Source of the DNA: Aphelocoma coerulescens
Taxonomy: Eukaryota; Chordata; Aves; Passeriformes; Corvidae
DNA length: 64,000 bases
Assembly: GCF_041296385.1 (NCBI RefSeq)
Contig: NC_091013.1
Span: forward strand, 72,137,563 to 72,201,562
Direction: 5' to 3'
Shown here: piece after piece, positions 25,734 to 37,812 of the stretch
Layout of the letters: the number at the start of each line of letters is the position of its first letter
Numbering within the stretch: position 1 is the stretch's first letter
Made by a program: the position numbers and the translations under genes
The notes under the pieces: model-generated
What the model was told of the DNA's origin: nothing
Seen by the model: the letters and a program-made list of their open reading frames with translations, nothing else
Databases searched by the model: none

Positions 25734-28700
25734 AATATCTAATTCACTTGTTTGGATATTTTAGAAAGACCATTTCTCAAAATTAAAAACAAATCATGTG
25801 CAAAACTGAGCAGGAGAAAATAGTCACACACAAAAAATATAAAAAGGACCTGCTAAGGGATATTTTATTATATTCCAAAAATAAAAAGGAAAGTCACTGT
25901 ACTACAGCCATGAAAGGAAGCTTTTACAGTTGAAGAGTCCTGGCTACAGAGAGTGAAAGCAGCAGCAGAGAAACCTGTAAAACAAATGCATAGTAGGTAA
26001 CAGATGGGGGAAAGACACTGATAGCAATGAATACAAATTAACATTGCAGAAATGCAAGCAAACAACGGAAGCAAAAAACCAGTGAAAAAGCTATGATGAG
26101 GTCTATGGCAATAGGAGCTCCTTGCTAAATGGAACAATCAATAATAAGAGAATTCCAAACAATGACTTCAATAGCTGGTCATTCCAGACAAAAATTATCA
26201 AAAAATTCAGAAAAAGACTGATTTATTTGACAACTACTTCTCTGCATTCAGAAAGATGCAAGATGCCCTATTCACTTGTTACAGTGATAATGACATCACT
26301 ATAACTTGAGAGCTTTAAATAGGTTTAAACCCTACATTCAAGAGCAGAGGGTAGATGAATCACTAACTTTTAATTCAATGACACTCTTAAAAGCCATAGG
26401 TGCACTAAAGGTTCCTGGTGACTGGAAAGACTTGTTATCAAAGCATCATTTACAAGGGTTAAGTGGGATAAGCAAAGCACCTATTGAACAGACTGGCATC
26501 AGTAGTAAGCAACAGCAGAGAAAGATTAGCATGGGACACAATCAATAAGGCATTGAAAGACAGTCACATAATTAACACCAATCAACACAGCTGTATGGAA
26601 AACAGGCCTGGTCATGTAAATCCGATCATTTGTATGCAGTGACATCATCATTTGATAATGGTATGTGCTGACAGGACATCTTTCTAGCCCTAATTTCACG
26701 CTATGCAGAAATTTAAAGTCATGCTATACATAAAATCCTGAATCAAAAGATTCACTATGCTAAATCAACACTGCTCATAGCAAGTAAATTTCAAAAGTGA
26801 CTAGCTAAATGAGTAACTAAAGGGAGAATCAACATCCTGATAATAGAATCCTTGTCAGGCCATCATGAAAAAAATGAAGTACACCACTAGGAAGCTCAAA
26901 GAGCTACAGACTGTCTTGGAAGGCAGGGCTCATTATTTACTGAAAAAATTTAATTGTGACATGGTAGATTGATTACTGTTGGCATCCTTTAAATCAAGGC
27001 CTGGTCTCTTTCAGAAATATATGCTAAATAAAGAAAAATTAAAGGACTGCTACTGAAATACTGTGAATTCCTCTGACCTCCACATAGTAGGCAAGAATAG
27101 ATATTCATGTGGTCCCCTTTGGTCTTTAAATTCATAAGCCTAGGAAACAATGACCCAAACATTATTAATCCCTCAGGAATTTAATGCAATAAGTGAATCA
27201 TGCTTAATCCATCTGATACAGTGTACAGTGTCTTGAGTATTTCTATGGGATTTCAACTGTAATCCAGTGTTAAATCACTGGATGACTATTAAAATATTAT
27301 CAAGTCACTTTCCTGAGTTTCTGATTTTTTGGCTGAAAGCAGCAAAAATCTATCCCTATGCACAAATAGGGAGGGGCGGTATCAAACTCTTGATCCACAC
27401 CTTCCCATGTAGATCATTTTGACCTGTTCCTGGGAAGTGTTATTTACAGTAACACTGCCAGAACAGTATTTCCATGGCATGTCAGAAAGCCTCCTATCAG
27501 GCACAGCTGTGACTAGAACTAATTTCATGCAATTAGGGTTATGCTCTTATATACCCATCATCCTCCTAAGCTGTGCTCCAAGATCAGTACAGAGGTGAAA
27601 GTCCCATTGCCTCTGCCAAACATTATTTGATTCTGTTTAAAACAAAACACAGGGTTTTGGAAATGCCATTCCTGTAAACAACTCTGGAATGGGCCAGGAG
27701 ACTTTATTTGTCCAGTTTTGCAGCAGGCACCTAATTGCTGCAAGACTTACAACCCCAGTGATGAGAAGGCACAGTTACAACTGCTTTTAAACCAGAAATC
27801 ATTTGTAACAATGGAAATGCATTAAAAAATATTTCTGTGCAATCTTCGCATCACTCAGTGTCCTGCAATGTTGGCCTCAAAGAGAAGGTGTGCACTGCAC
27901 TGTGCATTCTCTTCTTTCATGTGAAAGAACACACAGAACTGGAACATCACAAGCTACCCATGAGCCCATAAACACAAGATTGCTGTTCTTTGGTGTTCAG
28001 CCACCTGAGTGCTGCAGAATTATGACCAGGATGCACGTGCCACCCAGAAGACAGCAACACACCAGTTCGACCACTTATTTCACAGCCATAATCACATTAT
28101 TTGTGACTGAGTGCAACTGTCACCAGAGAAACAGCTTCTGACTTTGGGTCTCCCCAGTGGAAAGAGCAATGCTTATGCTATGTTGATGTCTGAACTTCTC
28201 CAGCCAAGCTGTTTTATCACTTGAGGGACAGGATCATGCCTGGCTATGGGAGATGTTTACACAGAGGCTTCAGCAGGCACTGTTATTGCTCACAATGAAC
28301 ACAGCCTCACACCACTACAGCACAGTTTTACCATGAGCTATGTCACTGTCATCTCCCCACTAACAAAGTTATGGCTTCCCAAGCATGAAAGATTATCTTC
28401 AAATATTGTTATAATACCTCAAAAAGTAGCAGGATTTAGTTTAGGTATATATAGTACACTGGCTTAAATAGTCATATTTTCAGTATATACTACACCTAGC
28501 AAACAAAGCAAAAACATAAGGAAAGCAAAGGTCTGTTTTTGTTTGATAATTCCCCACAGTAAAAAAGCCTCATGGTCTGCTTTGCAGTCACTTTTATCTC
28601 TACTGTTTATGCAATCATTGAATGGAATGTTCATTAGATAAAATAGCCCTATTAAAAAAGAATCAAAGACTTCTTTAAAGAGTTCTTTGGTGGCAAATAC

Positions 28701-28824
28701 ATTTAAAAGATGAAATTAGACATTAATAATACAGAAGACAAGCTTACCCCAAACGCTGGAAAAACAAGTTTTTCTTCCATTGGTGATAGTTTGCTTTAGA
28801 AGACAGTCCCAAGGTAGAAACCTT
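25734..28824. other. non-coding stretch, nothing recognised
   Basis: AT-rich unique sequence. The ORFs are short and not protein-like. Confidence 0.5.
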
Positions 28825-28879
28825 AAAAAAAAAAAAAAACAAAAACAAAAACAAACAAAAAAAACCCCAAAACAAAAGA
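28825..28879 (+). repeat. A-rich / (CAAAAA)n simple repeat
   Basis: Fifteen A (28825-28839) followed by CAAAAACAAAAACAAACAAA-type repeats. Confidence 0.9.
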
Positions 28880-31800
28880 TTCATTAGAGTAGGTAACAAG
28901 GGCATACACCATCAAATCTTCTGTAAACACAGTGCTCAAGATTAAACATCCTGCTCTTCTGATTAGGATCCTGTCCAAGTTTCCTGGCATTAACTCACAA
29001 TAGGCTGATCTGCATTAGCACTGAGTAAAGTGAAGCAATGCACCTACTCTCAAAAGGGGAAGAGGATACAAAACCTTTGTAAAACCAACTCCACATTTTC
29101 TGTTCCTCTTCCTCTGGAGTATCTTTAGAGTAAGTCAACACTCAAGTCAAATTTAGATACAGAAACTGAAGGGGAAACACAGATTAAACCTAGTCAGGTT
29201 TTAACATATTTACAGAGATCGTTGTTTTAAAGACACTCTGTGCTACTTGACACCTTGCCCCCTTGCCACATTTTGATGTGATATTGGTGATGTAGTGTTT
29301 CTTGGGGAGATTTAGCTGCATTTGCTTGTGATGAGATCATCCAGAAAAAGTATGGAGGGAAAGAATGAAAACAAGAAAGGGTGAGGAAGATCATCCAGAA
29401 AGCACACAGAAGGAGCTTCTCACAGAAGTCAGGAAAAGATTGCAATCACAAAACCTAAACACTGTGAATCAGAGAATGTGAGTTGTGTCAAAATACAACA
29501 GGTCAAGGCAGAGAAGGAAAGAAAGACAGTCCTGAGATTTGATGTCATGAGCTGTGCTTTTACCAATAAAAAAAGGTCAAACTGCTGAGATTCAGAGATG
29601 AAACAAGAACAGACTCTCTCAAGTAGCACTGACCAGATTAAAAAAGATAACAGAAAGAGATTAAAAAGGTTTTGGGTTGGGATTTTTAGAGGAAAAAACT
29701 TCATGAGTCTGGGGGTTGTTCGTTGTTATGTCAGTGATGTGCGTGTAGTGGTATTACGATGGGAAACAGACAGGAGATATTAGAACGAAGAGTTAAGACA
29801 TATGAGTGCATGGAAGACCAGGATGAGGAATCTGACTCTGGGACAAGCAGAGCAGGTGGAGTTTAGATGAGACCTGAGAGTATGACAGAGAAAAAGCAAG
29901 AGAGAAAGAATGGGGAAGGACAGGTGAGGGAAGACAGGGAGATCATGACAGTCTTTTTTTCTTGGTGGTAAAAGACCAAGTACAGAAAAGTTAACTAAAA
30001 ATCTTAGAAAATATTAAAAGATGGAAGATATAAATAGCATTTTAGGAAAGAGATTTAATCAAATAGTCTTTCAAAATGTTTGTTCACATGCAGCTGATGG
30101 TAACCACTTATGATACATTTCACATAAATGTGTTAAAATACCAAATCCAAAGTAACTCTCAACAGAACATGCATCAGTGGCAACTAAATCTCTATCTTAA
30201 TAATAAATTCCAGGTACATTTTATTTCCCTCTCCCCACCATCTCCCACTCCCCAGCAAGGCAGGTTGCTCCTTTTCAAACAACTCAGTTAAATTAAGTTG
30301 TATTTTCAGCCTCATTAGCCACCATCTCCGTTCCTCTGCAGTTTTAATTAGACAGGTCTCTTTGTGCACACCTACTTCAATCCTTCCCCCCAAACAATCC
30401 CACAATGTTGCTTCTTTTATGTCAACATTCTTCAAATGCTCTCAATTACACCAAAGGCAGCCCAGGTGATCAGGGCAGTGCAGAGCACTCCCATGGAGAT
30501 GGCAAGGCAGGATCTGCACCCAGCAACACAAACACACACTCCTTGGGCAGGGCTGAGTTGCCCTTCCACACTGTTCCACCCATTTTAATTAGAAAAATTT
30601 AATTAATGACAATTTATGACAGACTCAAGTGAAGGGTCAGACCCTCTGCATAGACATCAAGCCCCAAATTTTTCACAGTAGCCTCCTTCCTGCTCCATGA
30701 GCCATCCATCACCTCCACACCCAGAACATGAAGTCACAGGGCAGGAACAAGGCCCCTACACCCCATCAAAGCTGGGGATCACAGGAGTCCCCTGAACTCA
30801 GAATGATACCTAGCTGCAGCTCTTCCCACACAGCACCCACCCTGGCAAGCCCAGCACATCCCTCAAGGCATCAGGACATGGCATCATCCCACACATAGAA
30901 GAAAGGCTGACAAGGACCAGCTCCAAAGGTCTGTTCTCAGCTGGAAAGGGAAGAAAATGCTAATGTTTCAGAAAAAAAAAAAAAAATGGAAGTGGGAAAG
31001 GATCAGCTCTACTCATAAGGAGCAAGACAGGACTTTTTAAGGGCAAGGGTTCTGCTTCAACCACTGTTTGCAATCTATTAGAAGACAGACTGTAAATCCA
31101 GCAAGCATGGTTGGCAGAAAACCCCTCAGAGCAAAGGACCTCTGCTCCAAGGCTACCCTGCAGCCCCAGAGGAGAGCCTGGGGAGCTCAGCACCACTCCC
31201 AGGCTATTCTTGGCTGCCCAGGCTCAGCAGCAGCACAGCAGGGATTAAAGCAACTTAGATTTGTTACGTAAGGGACATGTTGCTCATGGCTTCTCTCAAA
31301 TCCCAAAGTCGTTGCTATTATGTAATAGGAACAATCAAACAGGGCAGCTTTTCTGTCATTTGATTTTTTTGAAAGTGCTGAGCAGCTAAAAATGAACAGT
31401 GTGATTCTGTCAGACTAAATGTTATGTTTTCCACTCTAAATCCAAGTCTAACCTTAAAGATGCTGTAGCTTATAGGGACAATGACTCAGCTCTCACTTCA
31501 CTCAAGATACAGAAAAGTAAAATAAAGCAAATTTTGTCCACCTTCCCACCAGTTGAAGGGCACAGCTTTTATCTTCTGAACCCATCCTGATGGCTTTCAT
31601 TGCTTCAGCATCAGTATCTTGTTGGTTCTACTGACATTAAAGGATTACTCATATGAATAAAGGCTGTGGACCTGGCCCTGGACTTTGCTGCTTGGATTGG
31701 ATGGTGTCTGTGAACCACTCTGACACTTGGGCTTTCATCAATGAAAAATGCAAGCTCATTTGGCAGTCTCAAGAGTTTGTCTTCTTAAATTATTAATGTA

Positions 31801-33939
31801 AATAATTCTGATGGTAATGCACACAGTTTTGCATGATACAACCATGCATACATACGTTACTTAAAAAAACATGCACATTAATGCAACAAGTTCCATTGTT
31901 TCTGTAAGCCACTCAACTCATACTTGGGGCACGTTCCACCAAAATCAACAATGGATAGATGCAGATGTTTCAGGAAGTCCTGGTTGATAATTTGATCAAG
32001 CTGCTGTCATACCAAGATTAGCACTTCGCCCAGTCTGGTTTTGTTTTAGAAACTTACTAATTTATTTCCAGCTTACAAACCATGCTCAAAGAATTTCTCC
32101 TTTTTTTCCTAATGTTTTCTTAGTTTGAGATCTGAAAAGGTGAAAAGCACTCCTTTGATGTAGATCTGATTTCCTATCTATTCTCTTAGCCTCTCAAGCT
32201 TTTAGCACATCGAAGAAAAAGTCCAGTTTCAGTGCTCATGCTAAATATTTGCTGCGATCCTTTTAGCATTAAACTTCAAACGACATATCCAGATTGTGAT
32301 GGTGATACAGAAAACCTGTCCTAAGCACTTGCACATGGTCTCTCTAACATTTCTAGCCTTGTTCATGCAGCTGTTGGATTCCACCAAAGCTCACACAAAT
32401 TGCTTCTAGAGGTTGTGTTACTGTTCTTTCCTTTTTAAAGCCACACCAGGAGCAAAACAACTTATCATCATCAGCAAGAGAAGGACTTAAAATCCCCACA
32501 GTCTGATAGACCAGAAGGAACAAATCCATCCTTAGAGCATGACTCTGCTGAGCACAGTCCAGTGTAATTTACTTTTAAATGTCTTATCTGTGCCCAGCAT
32601 CCTCCCAGCTTTCCCTGTGCATAGCTCATCACAATTCCTCCCACCATTCTGGCATGAGCAAACTGCATCAAGCTCAGAAATGCTTAATACAAAGCTTTCT
32701 ATTTTTCTCCCATCACAATCTAATTCTTGTTCAGTAACACTAACATACTCTGGAGCACAGAAACACATTACTTGGCTAATGGTCCCTCTGAATTTTTCTG
32801 GCAGTACAAATTTGAGAATTGTTGTGAGACCTGCCTCAGACTGAAATCACAGGTGGCTTAAAAGGTTGTTGTTCCATGTGCCCCATGCAAAACTTGGCAG
32901 AGAACACAGGCCAGAGGGCAAAAGCACTATCAGAGCATCTCTATTTGAGCTACCCTTGCCTGCCAGACTGGCTCTTGGACAGCCCTAGTATTCTGCCATA
33001 ACTTAGAGCACCCCATGAGGATAATACACACGGAAGCCAACTCATTTAGGATAAGCTATCAAATAGTTAAAATTCAAAAAGTAAAATTTAATAGAGAAAC
33101 AAATTTGCCCAGTATGTGTTTTAGAGGCTTGTTTACTTTTTAGCTATGATTTCAAAGGGAAGTCATTCTCTTGTAAGTGCTTGGTGATTATGCCCATGAA
33201 GTGAGACTCACAGCTGCGCAAAGAACAAGTTAAACCTTTCTTCCAGCTTTGCATCCCATGCAGCAGCTGTTTTAAAGCAGTTTATAACCCTCAGGCTCAC
33301 ATAAGGAGCAGCAACCTGTATTACACCAACATCTAAATTAAGAGTCACAATTGCAGGCTGGGAGGGGAATATAAGAAAATTTTGATGCTTTTTCCTAGTT
33401 TTATGGATTGCATAAAATCACTGATCTGCAAGTTATGTCACTAACAGCAAAAGCCTGGTAACTGCTGCTACACCAGATGCTTCTGAAGATTAAGCCATTT
33501 TCAGAGACTTTTGATGTTGAGACCTCTGCTGGAACAAAACAGACTTCACCATCCACAGTCCCCAAATGCTCTGCAAGAGTAAGCCAGCACACTCCTCCCA
33601 GATTTTGGAGAAGAAGCTAAGGCATGGTCTTAAACCAGCACTATCACATTTACACAGGAACAGAAGTTGTATTTCCTCACCTTCCAGTCAATACACCACT
33701 GGTGCAAACTTTCTCTGCAGCACTGTGTGCTATGCCACACTACATCACAAAAGTGACAATAACTTTTCCTTCAGCAGACAACAGTTCCTGCCCTAAAACG
33801 TGACCATTCACTATCCCAGGAGTTTAGAAACTGTTCGCCTGACTGCCAGCTTTGTAGCCTCTTAATTTAAAAAGAAAATACAAACCCATAAAGAAATTAC
33901 TAAGGTAACTGCTTAAATGAAGTCTTTTAAACAGCAGGT
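28880..33939. other. non-coding stretch, no gene supported
   Basis: Unique sequence with a purine-rich part at about 29.78-29.95 kb and a 15-A tract at 30972-30986. The 30.4-31.3 kb part is somewhat richer in GC but not in CpG. I see no repeats, exons or RNA genes. Confidence 0.5.
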
Positions 33940-34330
33940 CTAGCACACAAGTCTTATGAGGAACAGCTGAGGGAGCTGGGGTTTTTTAGCCTGGGGAAAA
34001 AAAGACTCGGGGGGCCTTATCACTTTCTAAAACTAGCTGAAAAAAAGGTTGAAATGAGGTGGGATGGGCCTCTCCTCACAGGTAATAAGCAACAGAACAA
34101 GAGGAAATGGTCTCAGTTTTTGCCAAAGTAGGTTTACGTTGGATATTAGAAAAAAATCTCTTCACTGAAAGGGTTGTCAAGCACTGGAAAAGGCTGGCCA
34201 GGAGAGTGGAGTCACCATACATGGAGATATTTAAAGGATATGTAGATGGGGCACTTGGTAGACATGGTAGACTTGGCAGTGCTGGGTTAATAGTTGGACT
34301 ACTTTTCAGATGTTTTCAATATTTTACATA
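33940..34330 (+). mobile_element. CR1 LINE, 0.39-kb 3' portion, plus orientation
   Basis: In order: CTTATGAGGAACAGCTGAGG, GAGCTGGGGTTTTTTAGCCT, AACAAGAGGAAATGGTCTCA, TTGGATATTAGAAAAAAATC, GGGTTGTCAAGCACTGGAAA, GAGTCACCATACATGGAGAT and GTTGGACTACTTTTCAGATG. These match successive CR1 3' landmarks. The 3' terminal ATTCT repeats are eroded (TTTTCAATATTTT). This is the opposite orientation to the 24-kb copy, so an independent insertion. Confidence 0.95.
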
Positions 34331-36000
34331 TATGTCTTTTGGCTGCAAAATACTGACCTGGCTCTCTGTCATAACAGAGTAACATGGGGAAGAGATTTAA
34401 TTAGTATAAATCACTTGGTTGTGAAGTTACAGCAATTTATAACAGCTAATCATTTCTCCATTTGCTTTACCCTAAGAAGGTATTTCTTATGAAATCATTG
34501 TCAGAGGCCAGTCAGGTGGTTTCAGCATTTGGTTGTATTCTGGAGATCCTTCAGGTCACCTTGGACCTTATCCTTTTTCCAGTTCCCTACTGAAAAACCC
34601 AGAATAGCAAGACAATACCATATAATAGCAATTTGGTTGGGCAGAACAACCAAATCAGGTTTTCAGAGAGTACAGCATCAAAGGTATATCCAGCAACAGA
34701 AAATGACAGCATTCCCAGGCTCATAAGGATGCTAGTTATATTAGGGTAGTGCCAGAATAGGTTATACAAAAATCCATCAGAATTATTTTCCTAAAGAAAG
34801 ATTATTTAGACAGGTTTGAGTTTGCAGTAACAAGTTCAGGTACAAAAAAAGCCACCATGCACTTAAGTTTTGCTCCTCTTTACTAATTTCTTTCCAATTT
34901 CAGCTGCTTACGACTTTTTTAACAAAACTGACCACAGCAGGTTTAGTAATAGTTGCATTTAAACAATGTCAGTATAATTATAAATAACTCAAGATAAAAT
35001 GCAATACTTGTCTAGGGAAAGCATTTGCTAAATCAGCTGTGTCTCAACAGTCTTTTTAGCAAACCTCAGCATCCAGACAGGGCAGGAGGGAAAGAGATCC
35101 TCTTGCACTGTTTGCTGCTGGCATTTCAGCAAATATCTTCACCCAGATGTCCATTATTATGCCTAGATCTTTTCTCCTCCAGAGCCTTCATTGAAATATT
35201 AAACCAACCACTGTGTATGAGTCTCTACTCACTGTGCTTCACTTTATCTACCATTGTATGACTCTCCAGAGAGCACACATTTAACTGGAGCTCTCAGTAG
35301 GCTCCAGTTCTGTCCTACGTTGATTTCAGGTGCTTCCTGCATGAACTTAAGAAACAGAGAACACACACTGCAAGCTGAAAATCTTGGTTTTCCTAACTTG
35401 GGAGAGGACTAATTCTCACTGGTTACCAAGTTCCTTGCACAGGCTCTGATGTGCTTTACAGCTGTGGAGAGCTGCACTTCTGCTGCTAGCTCTCCTCTCC
35501 TATCTTCCTAAATAGCTAGCATTGCTTACTATTACATAAATGTATTTTGCATAAAAATACACATTGCAGAAATAAGACCCGAAGTTTAAAGCTGCTTTCT
35601 TGCTTGTTACAGTTCCTATCACTAAGGCAAGAAGTAACACCCGGGAAAACTTTACCATAGAAAAAGCTTTGCTGTAAAGAAATGAAAAACTACTCATCTG
35701 ACCCAACTCCACACTTGCCATTTGTTAGATCAATAGCCAAATACCTACCTCTGTCCTTAAAGAGACAAATAGAAGGAAAAACATGGTACCATATGAAAAG
35801 CTACTTCAAATAAACCACATGGGCACAGCCTTGCAAAGATTTTTCTCAGTGTCAGTGTCCCATCCCATCATCCGTCCCCCCACCCCACCCATTCTCAGGT
35901 AGCAATTTCCAAACTCACAGTGCAGCACTCGAAGAATTACTTACAGAATCCCCCTTCTGTACCTTAAAATAGGACCGTATTCTCCAGAAATTAAGGCAAT
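34331..36000. other. non-coding stretch, nothing recognised
   Basis: AT-rich unique sequence left of the CpG island. It would lie in intron 1 of the leftward transcript if that model is right. Confidence 0.5.
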
Positions 36001-36450
36001 GCTAAACGCCGTAGAACGAGAAGTTAACCCTCATTTGCACACACGTAGCTCGCTCCTACCGCTCTCTGGCAGCACAGGCTGCGCTGCTCTCCACAACAGA
36101 TTGCAAAGATAGGACACAAGTAGCTGGGTATATTTAATTGCATTGGAAACAGGCAGACTGGTAAAGGGTTTACGTAGCATGGGATACAGAAAAGCCCACA
36201 ACCCTGCTTGAAATTGGGGACAAGAAATGATAAAACCCACAAACGCTACATCCCTGCATGAAATCACACACAAACCAAAACAAAGCATTTATGCATCACA
36301 TTACACCCAGCTCGTCGGCTGCCAAGTGCCTCCTTAATGCAGTCACCCGTTGCAAAGTTAACCTGCATGCAAACACTTGACATGCAAATGATTTTGCTAC
36401 CGATGCCTTAGTATAAGTAAATATTTCTAATGTTTGACCCGCAGAGAGAT
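36001..36450. promoter_or_regulatory. candidate promoter-proximal regulatory block
   Basis: Repeat-free, complex sequence between the AT-rich intron-like DNA and the CpG island. It contains an exact octamer ATGCAAAT (36382-36389) and a nearby GCATGCAAAC. Such flanks of CpG-island promoters are often conserved. This is inferred from composition and motif only. Confidence 0.25.
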
Positions 36451-36560
36451 GCCTTTTTTTGTTGTTTTTTTTTTTAATCTTTGCAGTTTTTAATGCAATG
36501 ATAAATGTCAAGGCTCCTGCTAGCTTACTCTTTTCATGTTTAGAGCAATCAGGCATCATT

Positions 36561-36636
36561 GGCTCCCTAGCAGAGGTACCTGTAGGGAGCCGGTACAGGC
36601 TGGTGCGAAGGCACAGGAGCCTCCTCTGCACCTTCG
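36561..36636. other. two adjacent stem-loops
   Basis: GGCTCCCTA (36561-36569) is perfectly complementary to TAGGGAGCC (36583-36591), giving a 9-bp stem with a 13-nt loop. Immediately after, CGAAGG (36606-36611) pairs with CCTTCG (36631-36636), with an inner AGGAG-C-CTCCT pairing (36615-36625). The fold is possible on either strand. No known RNA family was recognised. Confidence 0.4.
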
Positions 36637-37423
36637 GGAGGCAGGGATGGGGACCGGACAGAAAGGGAGATAAAGCAAAGAGGAAAAAGGTACCCGTATT
36701 CATTTAAACAGAGTTGGAAACGACCGACCTAGATGAACAGCTCTTCACGCAAAGGCATTTTACTCGAGTAGGAAGACCTGGATTCGCTGCCCTATCTTCC
36801 ACATGTTTAGCTTTCCCTTCCTAGAAAAACGCTGCTTTTTATTCATAGTAGCTGCTTTACCTTCCATCATTTTTCGGAAAAACAATGGGATGCTGTTATA
36901 TGCCATGGAAAGGGCTGAGAGGAATAGCAGTTTCAGCCCTGCGCGCCCGCGGGTTGCCGAGAAGCTCGGCACTTGCCCTGAGCCCTCCGCTCGCCCATGC
37001 CGAAGGTTCGGCCGTGTCCGGGGATCCCCAGCCCTCCCGGGACCCTGCTCCCCGAGGCTCTGTCGCCCCGCTGACAGGCTGCTGGCGTGCAGCTGGCAAT
37101 TCCGATTCGCGCACAGACGCCGCACGGAGAGCGAAGCCCGCTCAAGCCAGTCCGGTTATTGGCATCCCCAGAACTTTGGTCTCAATAGATTTCACCACAT
37201 ATATTATCCACCCCGATAGCCTGGGCTCACTCCCCCACCTCGTGCCAGCACCAGGAGTACAGGAGCAGCCGCCAGCCTGGCCGCGCCCCTCGCACGCGGG
37301 AGCCCCCCCGCTCCTGCAGCTTTTGCCCATATCCCGTTCCCAGCACCCCGGGGGCGCAGCCGGGACCGCCCGGGTACGGCGAGCATGGAGCAACCCCAGC
37401 CCCGGGGCGATGCGGGGCACGGA

Positions 37424-37445
37424 GGGGGGGGGGGGGGGGGGGGGG
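37424..37445 (+). repeat. poly-G run (22 G)
   Basis: Twenty-two consecutive G on the plus strand, read as C in the leftward transcript. It starts about 50 bp inside the predicted intron 1. Such tracts form G-quadruplexes and are prone to length errors in assemblies. Confidence 0.95.
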
Positions 37446-37494
37446 CAGACCCACGAGGCGGGAGCGGAGCCAGCGGGGGATGCGCGGCGCTCAC

Positions 37495-37571
37495 CTGCCT
37501 CCGCGCCGGTGCTGGTGCCGCCTGCTGCCGCTGCCGCCGCCGCCGCTGCCGCTGCCGGGCCGGGCGGACGA
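37495..37571 (-). other. predicted non-coding first exon of a leftward transcript
   Basis: On the minus strand a TATA box (37601-37595) is followed about 30 bp downstream by the expected start site near 37571. About 75 bp later comes a strong splice donor, AGGCAG|GTGAGC, with the exon ending at 37495 and GT at 37494-37493. The exon has no ATG, so it would be a purely 5'-UTR exon or part of a long non-coding RNA. Its sequence is dominated by GGC and AGC triplets (about 37510-37560). The following intron would extend left, possibly across much of positions 1-37494. No downstream exon was recognised, so the gene cannot be named. The exact start site is inferred from TATA spacing. A TATA-plus-CpG promoter is typical of regulated, tissue-restricted genes. 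Confidence 0.5.
37510..37560 (-). repeat. GGC/AGC triplet-rich tract in predicted 5' UTR
   Basis: Read on the minus strand, the tract is an imperfect series of GGC and AGC triplets, including GGCGGCGGCGGC flanked by GGCAGCGGCAGC units. It lies inside the predicted first exon. Confidence 0.8.
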
Positions 37572-37594
37572 CGCGGGGCGTGCGCGGGCCGTGC

Positions 37595-37601
37595 TTTTAT
37601 A
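37595..37601 (-). promoter_or_regulatory. TATA box (TATAAAA), minus strand
   Basis: The minus strand reads CCCGCTATAAAAGCACGG, a perfect TATA box in an otherwise GC-only context. An AT-only heptamer here is unlikely by chance. Position relative to the downstream splice donor and upstream GC boxes fits a leftward core promoter with its start near 37571. Confidence 0.8.
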
Positions 37602-37639
37602 GCGGGCGCAGCCGCCCAGCAGCGCCCGCCGCCGCCCGC

Positions 37640-37662
37640 GCCGCGGCGCCCCCTGCGGGCCA
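37640..37662 (-). promoter_or_regulatory. candidate CTCF site
   Basis: The minus strand reads CCGCAGGGGGCGCCGCGG around 37646-37658. This closely fits the core of the CTCF consensus (CC-N-N-N-AGGGGGCGC). It lies about 50 bp upstream of the TATA box. Motif match only; GC-rich DNA raises the chance of a false match. Confidence 0.45.
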
Positions 37663-37812
37663 ACGCGCACCGCGCACCGCGCTCCGCCCGCTGCGCGCTC
37701 CGCCCGCACCGCGGCCGCGGCGACCCGCGGGGACCCGCCGGGCAGCGCACCGGCACCGCCGCACGGCACCGAGACGCGCCACAGAGACAGCGCCCGCGAG
37801 CACGGTTGTGGG

